Under the pieces are notes generated by a model. That model was not told the DNA's origin. It made no database searches and saw nothing but the letters and a program-made list of their open reading frames with translations. Of a DNA stretch of 33,533 nucleotides, positions 21,170-30,593 are shown piece by piece. The position numbers and the translations under genes were made by a program. Each line of letters opens with the position of its first letter. Position 1 is the stretch's first letter. Source of the stretch: Stentor coeruleus (lineage: Eukaryota > Ciliophora > Heterotrichea > Heterotrichida > Stentoridae); NCBI GenBank assembly GCA_001970955.1, contig MPUH01000814.1, positions 1 through 33,533 on the forward strand, in the 5' to 3' direction.

Positions 21170-21526
21170 TTAAGGCTTGGAAACTATGCATTGTCTATAA
21201 CTGTTGATCAAATTTAATATGCTAGCTGAATCTTCAGGGCTTATATCTGAATCTCTTAATGCTCCTGTATATATTTCAATCCATTCATTGAACTCTGCAG
21301 ATGTTATGGCCATACTTGTGTGACCCTTTTTCAAATCATCTTCAGGGTAATGTCCTTCTGTAACAAGAGTAACTTCTAAGAGGCCTATAAGCATACTTTT
21401 GATATGGTCTATATCTTTATCCACAAAATGACGAGCTAGCAACTCTGAGGCTACGATCCTAGTATAAAAAACATTCAAAAAATCACTCCAGAAATCTGCA
21501 CCACCATATTTTTGGAATAAATTCAT
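21170..21526 (-). CDS. Truncated (2-on-2) haemoglobin
   Basis: A 118-residue haem protein of the truncated haemoglobin family found in ciliates, bacteria and plants. The opening FQKYGGADFWSDFLNVFYTR matches the A and B helices; Tyr21 sits at the B10 distal position and Phe34 in ARHF at CD1. The proximal haem ligand is His69 in KKGHTSMAIT (F8), followed by the usual ITSAEFNEW segment. The length is typical for the short class. The role is probably oxygen or nitric-oxide binding and detoxification; the sequence does not decide which. It is cytosolic, with no targeting signal seen. The start is preceded by TATAA. Confidence 0.88.
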   Translation of the reverse strand: MNLFQKYGGADFWSDFLNVFYTRIVASELLARHFVDKDIDHIKSMLIGLLEVTLVTEGHYPEDDLKKGHTSMAITSAEFNEWIEIYTGALRDSDISPEDSASILNLINSYRQCIVSKP

Positions 21527-22093
21527 TTATATGTATTATAATTATAATGCAATATTAGCTTATTTATATTGGGTAGTTGTTTTATTGATTGGATTAGATT
21601 TCAATTATTTTTTTAGGTATTTTTAAAAAATTTTTGTCGAAATGTTGCCTTTTTACTTTAAGAAGGAGGAGAGTCAGGGTTTTTGGAAGATTGGAAAATA
21701 TATTTATGGTAAACATTTTGGATTTATTTTATAAGTTTTAAAAGATATGATGCAAAATTAAGTTTTAAAGTGAAAATCTCTTATAAGATATCAAACGACT
21801 AATAGTAAATATTATTTTAAGGGAATATAAAGGATATTTGATAACCACTATCTTTATAAACTAAACTTAGATATCAGTGTATTAATAAAATCAATAATCA
21901 TCATCAAATAATTGAAATAAATATATCAACTATTTCCAACTTATAATATTTTTGACAAACATAAATAGAAACAATAAACACTTAAATATCCACTCAATAA
22001 CAAAACACATTTGATGACTTATGCCATTTTAATTAATTATGTATTCTTAGATACCTTTTAGCCCTAGAATAATACAAATAATCATATCGAGCT
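21527..22093. other. Intergenic, divergent promoter region
   Basis: AT-rich 567-nt spacer between the divergent truncated haemoglobin gene and the unknown gene at 22094. It holds a purine-rich patch near 21660-21690 but nothing I can name. Confidence 0.4.
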
Positions 22094-23521
22094 ATGGAAG
22101 ATAAAAATTTTAGCTGGTTCTTATCAGAGCTGCATACCAAAAAGCTACCATTAAAAATATTGGAAGCAGGTATATGCAGAGGAAGTAAGCTATTAGATTG
22201 GTATTACACCGACACCTGTGGACTTATTGGTAGAAAACCAGTTAAAGAAAAAGATCGGACAAAACATTTACTAAATTACTTTTTAAATCAGCGAGTGCCT
22301 ATATTAGAAGAATATAATCCTGAAAAAGTTATATGCTATTTATATCATAGAAAAGGAGTTAAAATTGTTACAGCAAAAGATGCGATAGAATTAGCTGAAA
22401 ATCAGCTTCATGGTCTGCAAGTAAGAAGTATCCATATGGCATTGCCAAACAGTTTAAACTACTCTAAAGTATACAAATTAACTTCATGGAACGAAGGAGG
22501 TGAATTACAAAACCAACTAACCTATGGGCGGATAACAAAAGATGCAAATGAGGAAGTAAACGATCCAGTCACATATGAAAAAGTCTTAAGTCTTATATCT
22601 TATATCTCAGATCTTATTCATAAAAATTATATCAAACATATAAAAACAATAAAAATTGATCTAACAGCAGACAGTACTAACGCACTTCATATAATAAAAA
22701 TTACTGAACTTTGTTTAGTTGAAACTTTTTCTAAATCTGATGCACTTTTAAGAGGTGTTGCTAGAAAAACAAGCTTAAAAATCTTACAAGAAAGCAGTGA
22801 AGAAGTTAGTGAAGAAGATTTTGATAGTGGATTCAATAATCCTATAAAAGTTGTCCAAGAAAGGGAACAAAAGAAAAAGGCTAATGAGTATAAAATTCCT
22901 TTGAAAAAAAGTGTTCCACAAAATTCTGGGGTTTTTCTTGAAATGATTGCGAAAACTTTTGATAGAGATAGGAAGAATATTGAATATGTAGAGAAAATTA
23001 AGAATAAAAGATTTTTGTTGGAAGGGATGGAGAAGAATAATAATAGAAAACTTTATCAATTAGCTTCATTGAAGTCACCAAGAGAGAATATACCGAAAAA
23101 GCATGCATTGAGTAATATTAACGATTTGTTGTATTATGTGGAAAAAACTCGACCTCGTATCTGGCTTCGTGATAACGGTGAAGAAATTATAGGTCAAGAA
23201 ATATTCCCTGAAATAACCCCTCAACAGCCTATTCATAATTATCATTCATCTACAAGTTCTAAAGCACAAGAAAAAAATATGAAAAAGTTTCTTTCAGCTG
23301 CCTACCTTCATGGGGTTCATAAATATGATGATAAATCTTCAGAGTACTGGAATAAAGAACGACAGAGAATATTATCGAAAAAAGGAGTTGATACAATTGA
23401 TCCTAGGGCATTTATGAGTGGAGCAAGTTCTTGTATGACTAGCTATCCTTCATTTAGTTCCTTACCAAATACAACTAAGTCAAAAGGACTTATTACACCT
23501 AGTCTTATTCATAGATATTAA
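22094..23521 (+). CDS. Unknown protein (475 residues)
   Basis: A complete ORF with clear coding character. The first 215 residues look folded: a helical start (FSWFLSELHTKKLPLKILEA), then VPILEEYNPEKVICYLYHR and a mixed segment with IKHIKTIKIDLTAD and ALHIIKITELCLVE. From about 240 on it is charged and low-complexity, with RPRIWLRDNGEEIIGQEIF near 355-373 the only other ordered-looking piece. The IDLTADSTNALHIIKITE segment resembles the end of the partial gene at the left edge in pattern and spacing. I do not recognise the family; it is likely ciliate-specific. Confidence 0.72.
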   Translation: MEDKNFSWFLSELHTKKLPLKILEAGICRGSKLLDWYYTDTCGLIGRKPVKEKDRTKHLLNYFLNQRVPILEEYNPEKVICYLYHRKGVKIVTAKDAIELAENQLHGLQVRSIHMALPNSLNYSKVYKLTSWNEGGELQNQLTYGRITKDANEEVNDPVTYEKVLSLISYISDLIHKNYIKHIKTIKIDLTADSTNALHIIKITELCLVETFSKSDALLRGVARKTSLKILQESSEEVSEEDFDSGFNNPIKVVQEREQKKKANEYKIPLKKSVPQNSGVFLEMIAKTFDRDRKNIEYVEKIKNKRFLLEGMEKNNNRKLYQLASLKSPRENIPKKHALSNINDLLYYVEKTRPRIWLRDNGEEIIGQEIFPEITPQQPIHNYHSSTSSKAQEKNMKKFLSAAYLHGVHKYDDKSSEYWNKERQRILSKKGVDTIDPRAFMSGASSCMTSYPSFSSLPNTTKSKGLITPSLIHRY

Positions 23522-23899
23522 TTAGTATGAAATAAATAATATTATTATAAAATTGTATATAATTTTATGCTGTTGAAATTTTTTGTTTGGATTAGTGTAT
23601 TGAAAGATTTAATTTATAAAATGGATGATGAGGAAAGGGAGTATTTTATAAAGGATTGGCTATGGCAACAATACTAAACTCATAAAATTTGATATAAAAG
23701 TTTCAGATACAACAAAATTGATTTTACAATTNAAAATTTGATATAAAAGTTTCAGATACAACAAAATTGATTTTACAATTTCTTTGATTTATCCTAAATA
23801 TCATAGTCCATACAAATATACCATATTTTTTCTATTTAATCTTATAATAAACTATCTTAAGCCTTAAATTTATTCAATCAAAATATTTATTTACATAAA
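23522..23899. other. Intergenic, includes an assembly gap with 48-nt duplicated flanks
   Basis: A single N at 23732 is preceded by 48 nt (23684-23731) repeated exactly after it (23733-23780), another unmerged contig overlap. The rest is AT-rich spacer between convergent genes, with nothing else recognised. Confidence 0.85.
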
Positions 23900-24802
23900 T
23901 TATTGGTTTAGATGTGGAACTTTCATCCCAATTAGTTCTAAATTTGTTTTAATCTGTGCACTCCTAACATTAACAAGCTTAGGTGTAATAGATCTCAAAG
24001 GAGATTTTGACTTTTTTGTCTCTTCAATAATACCAAATAATTTTCCAACGGAAGGAGACTCTAATTTTGATATTTTAGGCAAAAATCTCTTAGTAATAGG
24101 AGTACTATCTCTTGAAGGTAGCATTTTCTTAAATATATCAGGAAGTTGGGAGTCTGAAGTTTTCATTGGGGTTAAATTTCTCATTAAAGTTTGCATCCAC
24201 TGATAATAAGTAACCCTTTGAGGCTCTTTTAAATGCCTTTTATTGTACAAATTCATTGTACCGAATATAGGACTTTGAGTTATCGTTCTTATACAATGCT
24301 GGGCTATTCTACAGTACTCATTGATTAGCATGCTTTTTGTCAAAGTGTCAATGCATTCAAAAATTGCATCATAAAATTCAGCAAAAGTCAAACCAAGCTT
24401 TCCAATAATATCCACTTCAGAGTCAATTTTCATATTCATGACAATTAAACTTGGGTTTCCTAAGCTTTGTGGATTCATCTTATATAATATCTCCACAACT
24501 AATTCATATACATCTTTAGAAATTGACCTTAAAGCTGAAGGATTTAGTAATTGCCACATTTTAAGAAGTGTGCTAAACAGTAAAGGGTTTCTTTTAATAT
24601 CAAGTCTTTTTACTAAACCAGATATAGGATAATAATCTAATATGTTGTAAGCTTTTCTGTATATTTTAACATTAGTCCCATCACTTGCTATAGGATTTTG
24701 TGGAGGACTTGAGGTTTCTCGTCTTGAACGCCATTTAGCCCCTCCTCGAAAATTGGAGTAAGGCCTAGAAAGGATCTCGATTTCTATCAAAAGATTATCC
24801 AT
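23900..24802 (-). CDS. Unknown helical protein (300 residues)
   Basis: A complete ORF. The N-terminal 40 residues are basic and Ser/Pro-rich (FRGGAKWRSRRETSSPPQ). Residues about 50-185 form a helical, folded-looking domain (NPLLFSTLLKMWQLLNPSAL, VYELVVEILYKMNPQSL, FAEFYDAIFECIDTL). The rest is basic with repeated Ser-Pro and Thr-Pro sites (LPSRDSTPITKR, SKSPLRSITPK), suggesting phosphorylation by proline-directed kinases. The domain pattern is common in ciliate proteins of unknown role and I cannot name it. Confidence 0.72.
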   Translation of the reverse strand: MDNLLIEIEILSRPYSNFRGGAKWRSRRETSSPPQNPIASDGTNVKIYRKAYNILDYYPISGLVKRLDIKRNPLLFSTLLKMWQLLNPSALRSISKDVYELVVEILYKMNPQSLGNPSLIVMNMKIDSEVDIIGKLGLTFAEFYDAIFECIDTLTKSMLINEYCRIAQHCIRTITQSPIFGTMNLYNKRHLKEPQRVTYYQWMQTLMRNLTPMKTSDSQLPDIFKKMLPSRDSTPITKRFLPKISKLESPSVGKLFGIIEETKKSKSPLRSITPKLVNVRSAQIKTNLELIGMKVPHLNQ

Positions 24803-25213
24803 GATAACTGATTAATTTGTTAATATATGATTTGCTTAGAAAATAATTAGTTTTTATTTTATATATACTTGATTGATGAGGAATTATTTGGAGGTTTTTG
24901 ATGAGGATTGTTGAGTTGATAATTATTTTAAAGGTTGGGGTTTCAATTTTCCTAAGGATTTTTTTGATAGAAAAATCTGCAAGATTGAGTTAAGAATATC
25001 TTTATCTTAAATATAATAGCTTCAGTTTTCATCCTAGGCAACTGATATAATAAAAATTCCAAAATCTCTAAGCACTAATAACTCTAGCACAGCCTGGATA
25101 TTTTACAATTAAAAGCTTTTTATATTTTTTCCTTATATAAAACTCGAAGAAATTTAAAAAAATGCACATTTCTATTGAAATCTAAAGAAATGAAGACATT
25201 TACGTTTTTATAA
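24803..25213. other. Intergenic, divergent promoter region
   Basis: AT-rich 411-nt spacer between divergent genes. Nothing specific seen beyond the TATAA directly before the NAPRTase ATG. Confidence 0.4.
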
Positions 25214-26785
25214 ATGGAGCTGCCAACAAATCAATACATACGCCCATTGCTCACAGATATGTACCAATTGACAATGTGCTATGCGTATTGGAAAAACAAC
25301 CATCACAACGACCCTGCGGTTTTCGATGCTTTTTTCAGAAAGTGTCCGTTTAAAGGTGAATATGCCGTATTTGGCGGAGTTTCAGAGATAATTGAACTAT
25401 TAAAAAACTTTAGATTCAATAAAGCTGAAGTTGATTATATCAGATCTTTGATGCCCCATGCTGAAGAAGAGTTTTTTACCTATCTAACTTCAATTGATGC
25501 TACTCAACTTAAAGTGTGGATTGTTCCTGATGGGACAATTGTTTTTCCTAGAATAAATCTAATCCGTGTTGAAGGCCCATTAGCAATTGCCCAATTATGT
25601 GAAACAACACTTTTAGTACTATGTAATTTTGCCTCACTAATCACAACTAATGCCGCTAGATTCCGTAAAGCGGCTGGCTCAGATAAACATTTATCAGAGT
25701 TTGGAACTCGTCGGGCACAAGGTACAGATGGGGCAATGACTGCTAGTAAATACAGTTATATTGGGGGTTTTGATAGTACAAGTAACCTTCTTGCAGGAAT
25801 GATTCATAAGATCCCAACTATTGGTACCCATGCTCATGCTTATGTCGTTTGTTATTCAGGACGTAAGGATTTATCAACAAGTATTTTTAAAGGTATCGAC
25901 CTATATGAACATGCTGATAAGTATCGTAAAGAAAATAATTTTAATACAAATGATGGAGAATTAGCAGCATTTGTCAGTTATGCTATAGCTTATCCTGATA
26001 AATTCCTAGCACTTGTTGATACTTATGATACTTTATCAAGTGGGGTACCTAATTTCATATGTGTTGCTTTAGCATTAAATGAAATTGGGCATAAAGCTTA
26101 TGGTATTCGACTAGACTCTGGAGATTTAGCATATTTATCTATAGAATCAAGGAAACTTTTTAGACAATATGCTTTAAAATATTCTGTGGATTTTGATAAA
26201 TTGATAATTGTTGCTAGTAATGATATTAATGAAGGGGTATTAAGATCACTTAATATCCAAGGTCATGAAATAAACGCATTTGGTATTGGGACAAATTTAG
26301 TAACATGTCAAGCTCAACCTGCTTTGGGTATGGTTTATAAGCTTGTTGAAGTAAGAAATACTCCAAGAATAAAAATTTCTAATGAAAAAGATAAAGTTAC
26401 AATACCATGTCAAAAAAAAGCTTTTAGATTATATGGAAATGATGGAATTGCTATATGTGATATTATGTGTAGAGCTTCTGACCCTGAACCAGAAATTGGG
26501 AAAAAAATAATGGCTAGAAGCCCACTTGATGAGAAAAAAAGAATGTATGTTGTCCCAAGCAAAGTAGAAGCGATAAATGAACTTTTTTGGGATGGACAAT
26601 TGATCAGAGATGTACCAAGTTTGTCGGAAAGTAGGGATAGACTTATTTCACAGCTGAAAAGCATTAGGAGTGATATTACTAGAGAAATTAACCCAACACC
26701 TTATAAGGTATCTTTGACATCTGGACTTTATGACTATATGATGTATCTTTGGGATATGGAGGTTCCAATTCCTGAGTTCCAATAA
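25214..26785 (+). CDS. Nicotinate phosphoribosyltransferase (NAPRTase)
   Basis: Makes nicotinate mononucleotide from nicotinate and PRPP, with ATP hydrolysis (EC 6.3.4.21), the entry step of the Preiss-Handler route to NAD. The 523-residue length is normal for the eukaryotic enzyme. It opens with RPLLTDMYQLTM, the family N-terminal signature. EFGTRRAQG lies at 162-170, GTHAHAYV at 204-211 carries the active-site His region, and RLDSGDLAYLS with VASNDINEG provide the phosphoribosyl site. It is cytosolic, with no targeting signal. The start ATG is preceded directly by TATAA and gives the expected N-terminus. No introns are needed. Confidence 0.95.
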   Translation: MELPTNQYIRPLLTDMYQLTMCYAYWKNNHHNDPAVFDAFFRKCPFKGEYAVFGGVSEIIELLKNFRFNKAEVDYIRSLMPHAEEEFFTYLTSIDATQLKVWIVPDGTIVFPRINLIRVEGPLAIAQLCETTLLVLCNFASLITTNAARFRKAAGSDKHLSEFGTRRAQGTDGAMTASKYSYIGGFDSTSNLLAGMIHKIPTIGTHAHAYVVCYSGRKDLSTSIFKGIDLYEHADKYRKENNFNTNDGELAAFVSYAIAYPDKFLALVDTYDTLSSGVPNFICVALALNEIGHKAYGIRLDSGDLAYLSIESRKLFRQYALKYSVDFDKLIIVASNDINEGVLRSLNIQGHEINAFGIGTNLVTCQAQPALGMVYKLVEVRNTPRIKISNEKDKVTIPCQKKAFRLYGNDGIAICDIMCRASDPEPEIGKKIMARSPLDEKKRMYVVPSKVEAINELFWDGQLIRDVPSLSESRDRLISQLKSIRSDITREINPTPYKVSLTSGLYDYMMYLWDMEVPIPEFQ

Positions 26786-26997
26786 TAGTTTATTTTTTTT
26801 TCTATAATAGATTTTGTAGTATCTTAATGGGGATAATGTTTTTATCATCAACCTGAAGATTTTTTATTTATTATGAATATTCGGGTAAAAATACTCTGAC
26901 AGTTTCTAAATAGACAAAAAAAAAAGTTGAAAGGTTTTCAACTCGCATTATGAGATATCATAAAAGTTTTAGCAGTTTAAAAATACGGTTTTGCGAT

Positions 26998-27050
26998 AAC
27001 AAAGCTCTGGACTTCATAATTACAAAAATGAAGTTCTCAACACTTTTGTT
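26998..27050. other. Imperfect inverted repeat (stem-loop)
   Basis: The left arm AACAAAGCTCTGGACTTCAT pairs, with a few mismatches and bulges, with the right arm ending AACACTTTTGTT, around a loop of about 10 nt. It lies about 210 nt after the NAPRTase stop. It could be a 3' RNA structure or a small RNA; function is unknown. Confidence 0.4.
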
Positions 27051-27435
27051 ACTATAATCCTAGCTTATTGATTTATGGTTTAAATTAGACATATAGTATC
27101 TTTATCAGCTTTTAAAATATCTGATCTGACTACAGAATCTTAAAACCTTACCACATCCTTTTTAGAAAATATTTATGAGAGTATTTATCACACACAATTA
27201 AATTTAGATGCTAGAGTTAAAATTGTAGGTATATGAGTCAATTATAATGAAAGTGTTCAGGGTCTGCGAAATAAAGAAAAGTTAATTAGTACCTAATAAA
27301 ATTATATATATTATTTGATATGGAATAATAAATTAGTTACCTGAAAAACAAGGAATACTGAAACGATTAATTATACGAAATCTAAGACTATATGGCCTAT
27401 AATTCTAAAAGATGAGATTCAATATAAAAACTTTT

Positions 27436-27480
27436 ATTATCTTATATTATCTTATATTATCTTATATATCATCTTATATA
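27436..27480. repeat. Short tandem repeat, 10-nt unit
   Basis: About four units of CTTATATTAT in a row, close to the 3' end of the PEP mutase gene. A simple AT-rich microsatellite. Confidence 0.8.
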
Positions 27481-27553
27481 TAATAAGCATAACATTAAAC
27501 TTTTTTTATATCAAAAATCTCTCTAATTTTCTTATAACTTTTAAGTCTATTAC

Positions 27554-28429
27554 TTAGAACTTAAGATACTTATCCTCTGCACTTTTAAGCTCATGTTGGT
27601 TCTGAAGTCTGAAAATTTCCTGTACCGAAACACATTTATCATTAACTGGCACCAAGCTTTCATTATCATGTATTAGCTTAGTAGTTTCTTGCATTGCCTT
27701 AACTGAAGATCTAATATTATGATTAGCCCAAATAACCATTGAAACACCCCATTTCCTAAATTCATCTGTAGGGGTTTTATAGTATTTAGTAGGGACAATA
27801 ACTACAGGCAATTTATTATTCCAAGCTTTCATAAATGCTTCAATCTCAGATGAGTCACTTTTTTTACTATGCATCAAAATAGCATCAGCTCCAGCATCTT
27901 TATAAGCTTCAGCTCTTTTCAAAGCTTCATCCAAACCCCATCCTGCAATAAAAGCTTCAACTCTAGCTACAACACAAAAATCAGGGTCTTTGGCCGTATC
28001 TTTACAAGCTGTGATTTTTTTAGCGAACTCAGGGATGTCAGCAAGAGTTTGTTTAGCTCCTTCAAGTAAAGAATTAGTCTTAGGGAAAAGTTTGTCTTCT
28101 AAACATACTCCTGCGATACCTCTTTGTTCAAGTTTTGCTACAAGTCTTCTAGCGTTATTGAAATTCCCATAACCAGTATCACCATCTAAAAGGATAGGAA
28201 TTTTGGTTCTGTCTGACATGAATTCTAATACTTCGAGAACTTGAGTCCAAGAGGCTTCATTTGAGTCTCTAACACCTAGTTGAGCTGATATAGATAACCC
28301 ACTACCCCATATACCTTTAAAACCTGCTTCTTCAACAATCACTGCGCTTAAGCCGTTGTGAGCTTCCATGATGAATTCTAAGCTTTTGTTAGTGAGCATT
28401 TCTTTTAGCTGAGTGGTTTTTTTCTTGCT
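27554..28429 (-). CDS. Phosphoenolpyruvate mutase, 5' end broken at an assembly N
   Basis: PEP mutase (EC 5.4.2.9) rearranges phosphoenolpyruvate to phosphonopyruvate, the step that forms the C-P bond in 2-aminoethylphosphonate and phosphonolipids. The protein belongs to the isocitrate lyase/PEP mutase superfamily. The marks are [36 protein letters not shown] (Mg2+-binding Asp region), and [15 protein letters not shown], the signature that separates mutases from lyases. From the ATG at 28399 it is 281 residues. The frame continues open upstream as [10 protein letters not shown] to 28429, matching how known mutases begin (a KKTTQLK-like lead-in), and then reaches the N at 28432. So the true start is probably lost or altered at the gap. 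The stop is TAA. Convergent with NAPRTase. Confidence 0.93.
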   Translation of the reverse strand, partial: SKKKTTQLKEMLTNKSLEFIMEAHNGLSAVIVEEAGFKGIWGSGLSISAQLGVRDSNEASWTQVLEVLEFMSDRTKIPILLDGDTGYGNFNNARRLVAKLEQRGIAGVCLEDKLFPKTNSLLEGAKQTLADIPEFAKKITACKDTAKDPDFCVVARVEAFIAGWGLDEALKRAEAYKDAGADAILMHSKKSDSSEIEAFMKAWNNKLPVVIVPTKYYKTPTDEFRKWGVSMVIWANHNIRSSVKAMQETTKLIHDNESLVPVNDKCVSVQEIFRLQNQHELKSAEDKYLKF

Positions 28430-28431
28430 GG

Positions 28432-28432
28432 N
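28432..28432. other. Assembly N without duplicated flanks
   Basis: A single N between TTGCTGG and GGAAGTAAT. Unlike the three other Ns there is no long duplicate, only GG on each side, so sequence may be missing here. It falls at the 5' end of the PEP mutase gene. Confidence 0.8.
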
Positions 28433-28798
28433 GGAAGTAATGAGGAAGGGTGAAGAGAGTTATGGCTGGAAAAAAAAAAGCTGGGGTTTATTTTTTTATT
28501 AGAAAGGACTAGGGAAATCGAAATATTATATTAAGATGCTGGTTTGGTAAATAGGTTTAAGATGAGAGAAAGTACGGAAGTGGAGGATTTTCCATTTTTT
28601 AATAAGAAAATGGATCCTGAGAGAAGATAAATTCTTTTGTCCTATTTAATGAGAAAACATATAAGAAAAAATTATAAATACACAATTTTTTTGTATATTT
28701 GAGTATAGAAAAATCAAATCTTATCAAAAATTTATTATAAAGTTTATAATAAGAAATTAAATGACTGAAAATAATAGATTATTAGTTTTAACATATTT
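28433..28798. other. Intergenic, divergent promoter region
   Basis: AT-rich spacer between the divergent PEP mutase and LanC-like genes. It includes a 22-codon ORF (28562-28630) with coding-like composition but no support. Confidence 0.4.
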
Positions 28799-30009
28799 AT
28801 GGACCTTGACTATATACCTCACAATAGCTCTGAAAATGTTAGTCTTAGATATCCAGGGTATCTTATTGAAGAGTCCCAAAAACTCTTGAGGCAAATGAAG
28901 AAAAATTTCCCCCCATCACAGAATTTTGCTATACAATCGACTGGAGAACCAGCTAGAAATTTTTCTATATATACTGGATATGGGGGAAATTTATATTTTT
29001 ATTGGAGGCTTAATACAATAACTGGAGATTTTGAACAAGAACTTGACCTTAGTGCCAAAACTGTTATGGATGAACTTGATACTATGAAAGGAAGCTCAAG
29101 TTCTTTTCTTAAAGGTAAAGCTGGACTTTTAGCAATATTAGCCGTAAGGTACAAAGAGTCTAAATTTATTGAAATGATTCTTGAAAGAATAATTGAAATG
29201 CCTAAAGAATATGAAGTTCTTTACGGTGCAGCAGGGACACTATACGTTCTGGGGTTTCTTTTAAAATACTGGCCAGAAGTGCCTTTAAAAGATCAGCTTA
29301 TAGAAAGGATTCAAGTTATTAGTAGGAGGATTTTATCTAAAAAGAACTCAAGAAATCATCTAAAATTCAGATGGCCAGCTGATGGAGGTAAAAGATACAT
29401 TGGTGCTGCTCATGGGACAATCGGCATTCTTCATATTTTACTTCAATTAAGAGACTATTTACCAAACTATGACACAATTTTCACTTCTACAATCGAATAC
29501 ATCATAAGTATGCAATTCGAGTCAGGGAATTTCCCAAGCAGAAAAGATAATACCAAAGATGAAATCGTGCATTTTTGCCATGGAGGGCCTGAATTATATA
29601 TAAAAAGCCTGGAGCAGTACCCATGCTATGTTTAGCTGCTAAGATTTTCAACAATCAATCATACCTAAACTCTGCTTTAGCTGCAGGAAACGATATCTGG
29701 TATAGAGGGATTTTAAAAAAGGGCCGTGGCATTTGCCACGGAATATCAGGAAATGGTTATTCACTCCTTTCTCTCTATAAAGCTACAAATAATCCTATTT
29801 GGCTTAATCGAGCACTAAAATTTGCAGAAAAAATGTGTTTGGATTCAGAAGTTGACAATATAATCTCATCATTTAATGACCCAACACGTTTAGTACAAGG
29901 ACTTCCTGATTACCCATATAGCCTAATGTTAGGTCTTCCAGGTACAATTTTATATTATTATGATTGTCAACAACCATTATTATCATTATTCCCAGCTTAT
30001 GATATCTAA
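28799..30009 (+). CDS. LanC-like protein (LANCL/GCR2 family), frame broken by 20 nt
   Basis: LanC-like proteins share the toroid fold and zinc site of bacterial lantibiotic cyclases; mammalian members add glutathione to dehydroamino acids in damaged proteins. Two ORFs (28799-29635 and 29623-30009) encode the halves. Removing 20 nt at 29591-29610 joins them as FCHGGPGAVPMLCLAAKIF in a 396-residue protein, the normal size. The zinc ligands are then Cys260 (CHGG), Cys306 and His307 (GICHGISGNGYS). Their spacing of 46 equals that of human LANCL1 (Cys276, Cys322, His323, from memory). Repeats of the toroid are visible as LYGAAGTLYVLGFL and IGAAHGTIGILHILL. The C-terminus has PYSLMLGLPGTILYY and ends at FPAYDI, as in the family. 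Whether the cell makes an intact protein depends on the 20 nt. Confidence 0.88.
29587..29611 (+). repeat. GCCTG direct repeat flanking a frame-breaking AT insert
   Basis: GCCTG at 29587-29591 and again at 29607-29611 encloses 15 nt of pure A/T (AATTATATATAAAAA). Loss of one repeat plus the insert (20 nt) restores the LanC-like frame. No GT-AG pair fits a normal intron here without deleting the zinc-binding CHG motif. Confidence 0.75.
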
Positions 30010-30038
30010 AATATGCATTTTTTTTAAAATAAAACTAG

Positions 30039-30593
30039 TTAATTAGCTACTGGTTCAACTTTTTCCCCACAGTCTTCAATGACAATTTTAGCATTAGGTG
30101 TGCCTGTGTTAGTACCAAAACTCTCTATTTTCTTGACCACATCGATACCTTCAATAACCTTACCGAATACTGTATGTTTGCCATCGAGCCAAGGGCATTT
30201 TACAGTAGTTATAAAGAATTGTGAACCGTTTGTGTTTGGTCCAGCGTTTGCCATGCTTAAAAGACCTGGAACATCATGCTTTAACTTGAAGTTCTCATCT
30301 GGAAATTTCCCACCATATATGCTCCACCCTCCAGTACCATTGCCACGGGTAAAATCTCCACCTTGACACATAAACTGAGGAATTACTCTGTGGAATGATG
30401 ATCCTTTATACCAAAGAGCTTGACCTGATGGAGCCTTGCCACTAGTTCCTATACAGAGCTGGCGGAAGTTTTCAGCTGTTTTAGGAACGACATCAGCTCT
30501 GAGTTCAAAGACAATTTCACCAATGCTGGTACCATTTGCTGAAATTTTGAAGAAAACTTTGGGATTTTTGGTTGTGAAGAACCTCCTGAGCAT
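30039..30593 (-). CDS. Cyclophilin peptidyl-prolyl isomerase, probably mitochondrial
   Basis: Speeds cis-trans isomerisation of X-Pro bonds in protein folding. The 184-residue protein holds one complete cyclophilin A-type domain from about residue 11. The active-site residues are all present: Arg69, Phe74, Met75 and Gln77 in [15 protein letters not shown], then Trp135 and His140 in [12 protein letters not shown], which predicts cyclosporin binding. The N-terminus [12 protein letters not shown] is short, basic and free of acids, as in mitochondrial presequences, and is the only extension over the core domain. No introns are needed. It ends 30 nt from the convergent LanC-like gene. Confidence 0.95.
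   Translation of the reverse strand: MLRRFFTTKNPKVFFKISANGTSIGEIVFELRADVVPKTAENFRQLCIGTSGKAPSGQALWYKGSSFHRVIPQFMCQGGDFTRGNGTGGWSIYGGKFPDENFKLKHDVPGLLSMANAGPNTNGSQFFITTVKCPWLDGKHTVFGKVIEGIDVVKKIESFGTNTGTPNAKIVIEDCGEKVEPVAN

Larger units (their letters stand above)
26786..27553. other. Intergenic, between convergent genes
   Basis: AT-rich 768-nt spacer. It contains an imperfect hairpin at 26998-27050 and a short tandem array near 27436-27480, both listed separately. I see no coding stretch. Confidence 0.45.

Noticed and set aside
28562..28630. 22-codon ORF encoding MRESTEVEDFPFFNKK and a short tail
   Set aside because: Composition looks coding, but it stops at TAA and no 15-16-nt intron with GT-AG extends it; it may be a relic or chance.
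29566..29607. A 41-nt GT-AG intron in the LanC-like gene
   Set aside because: It would restore the frame, but it deletes the zinc-binding CHG motif and is far longer than the other introns here.
25214..30593. A metabolic gene cluster of NAPRTase, PEP mutase, LanC-like and cyclophilin
   Set aside because: The genes alternate strands and share no pathway; LanC-like plus PEP mutase does not make a lantibiotic or phosphonate cluster, and no precursor peptide is seen.
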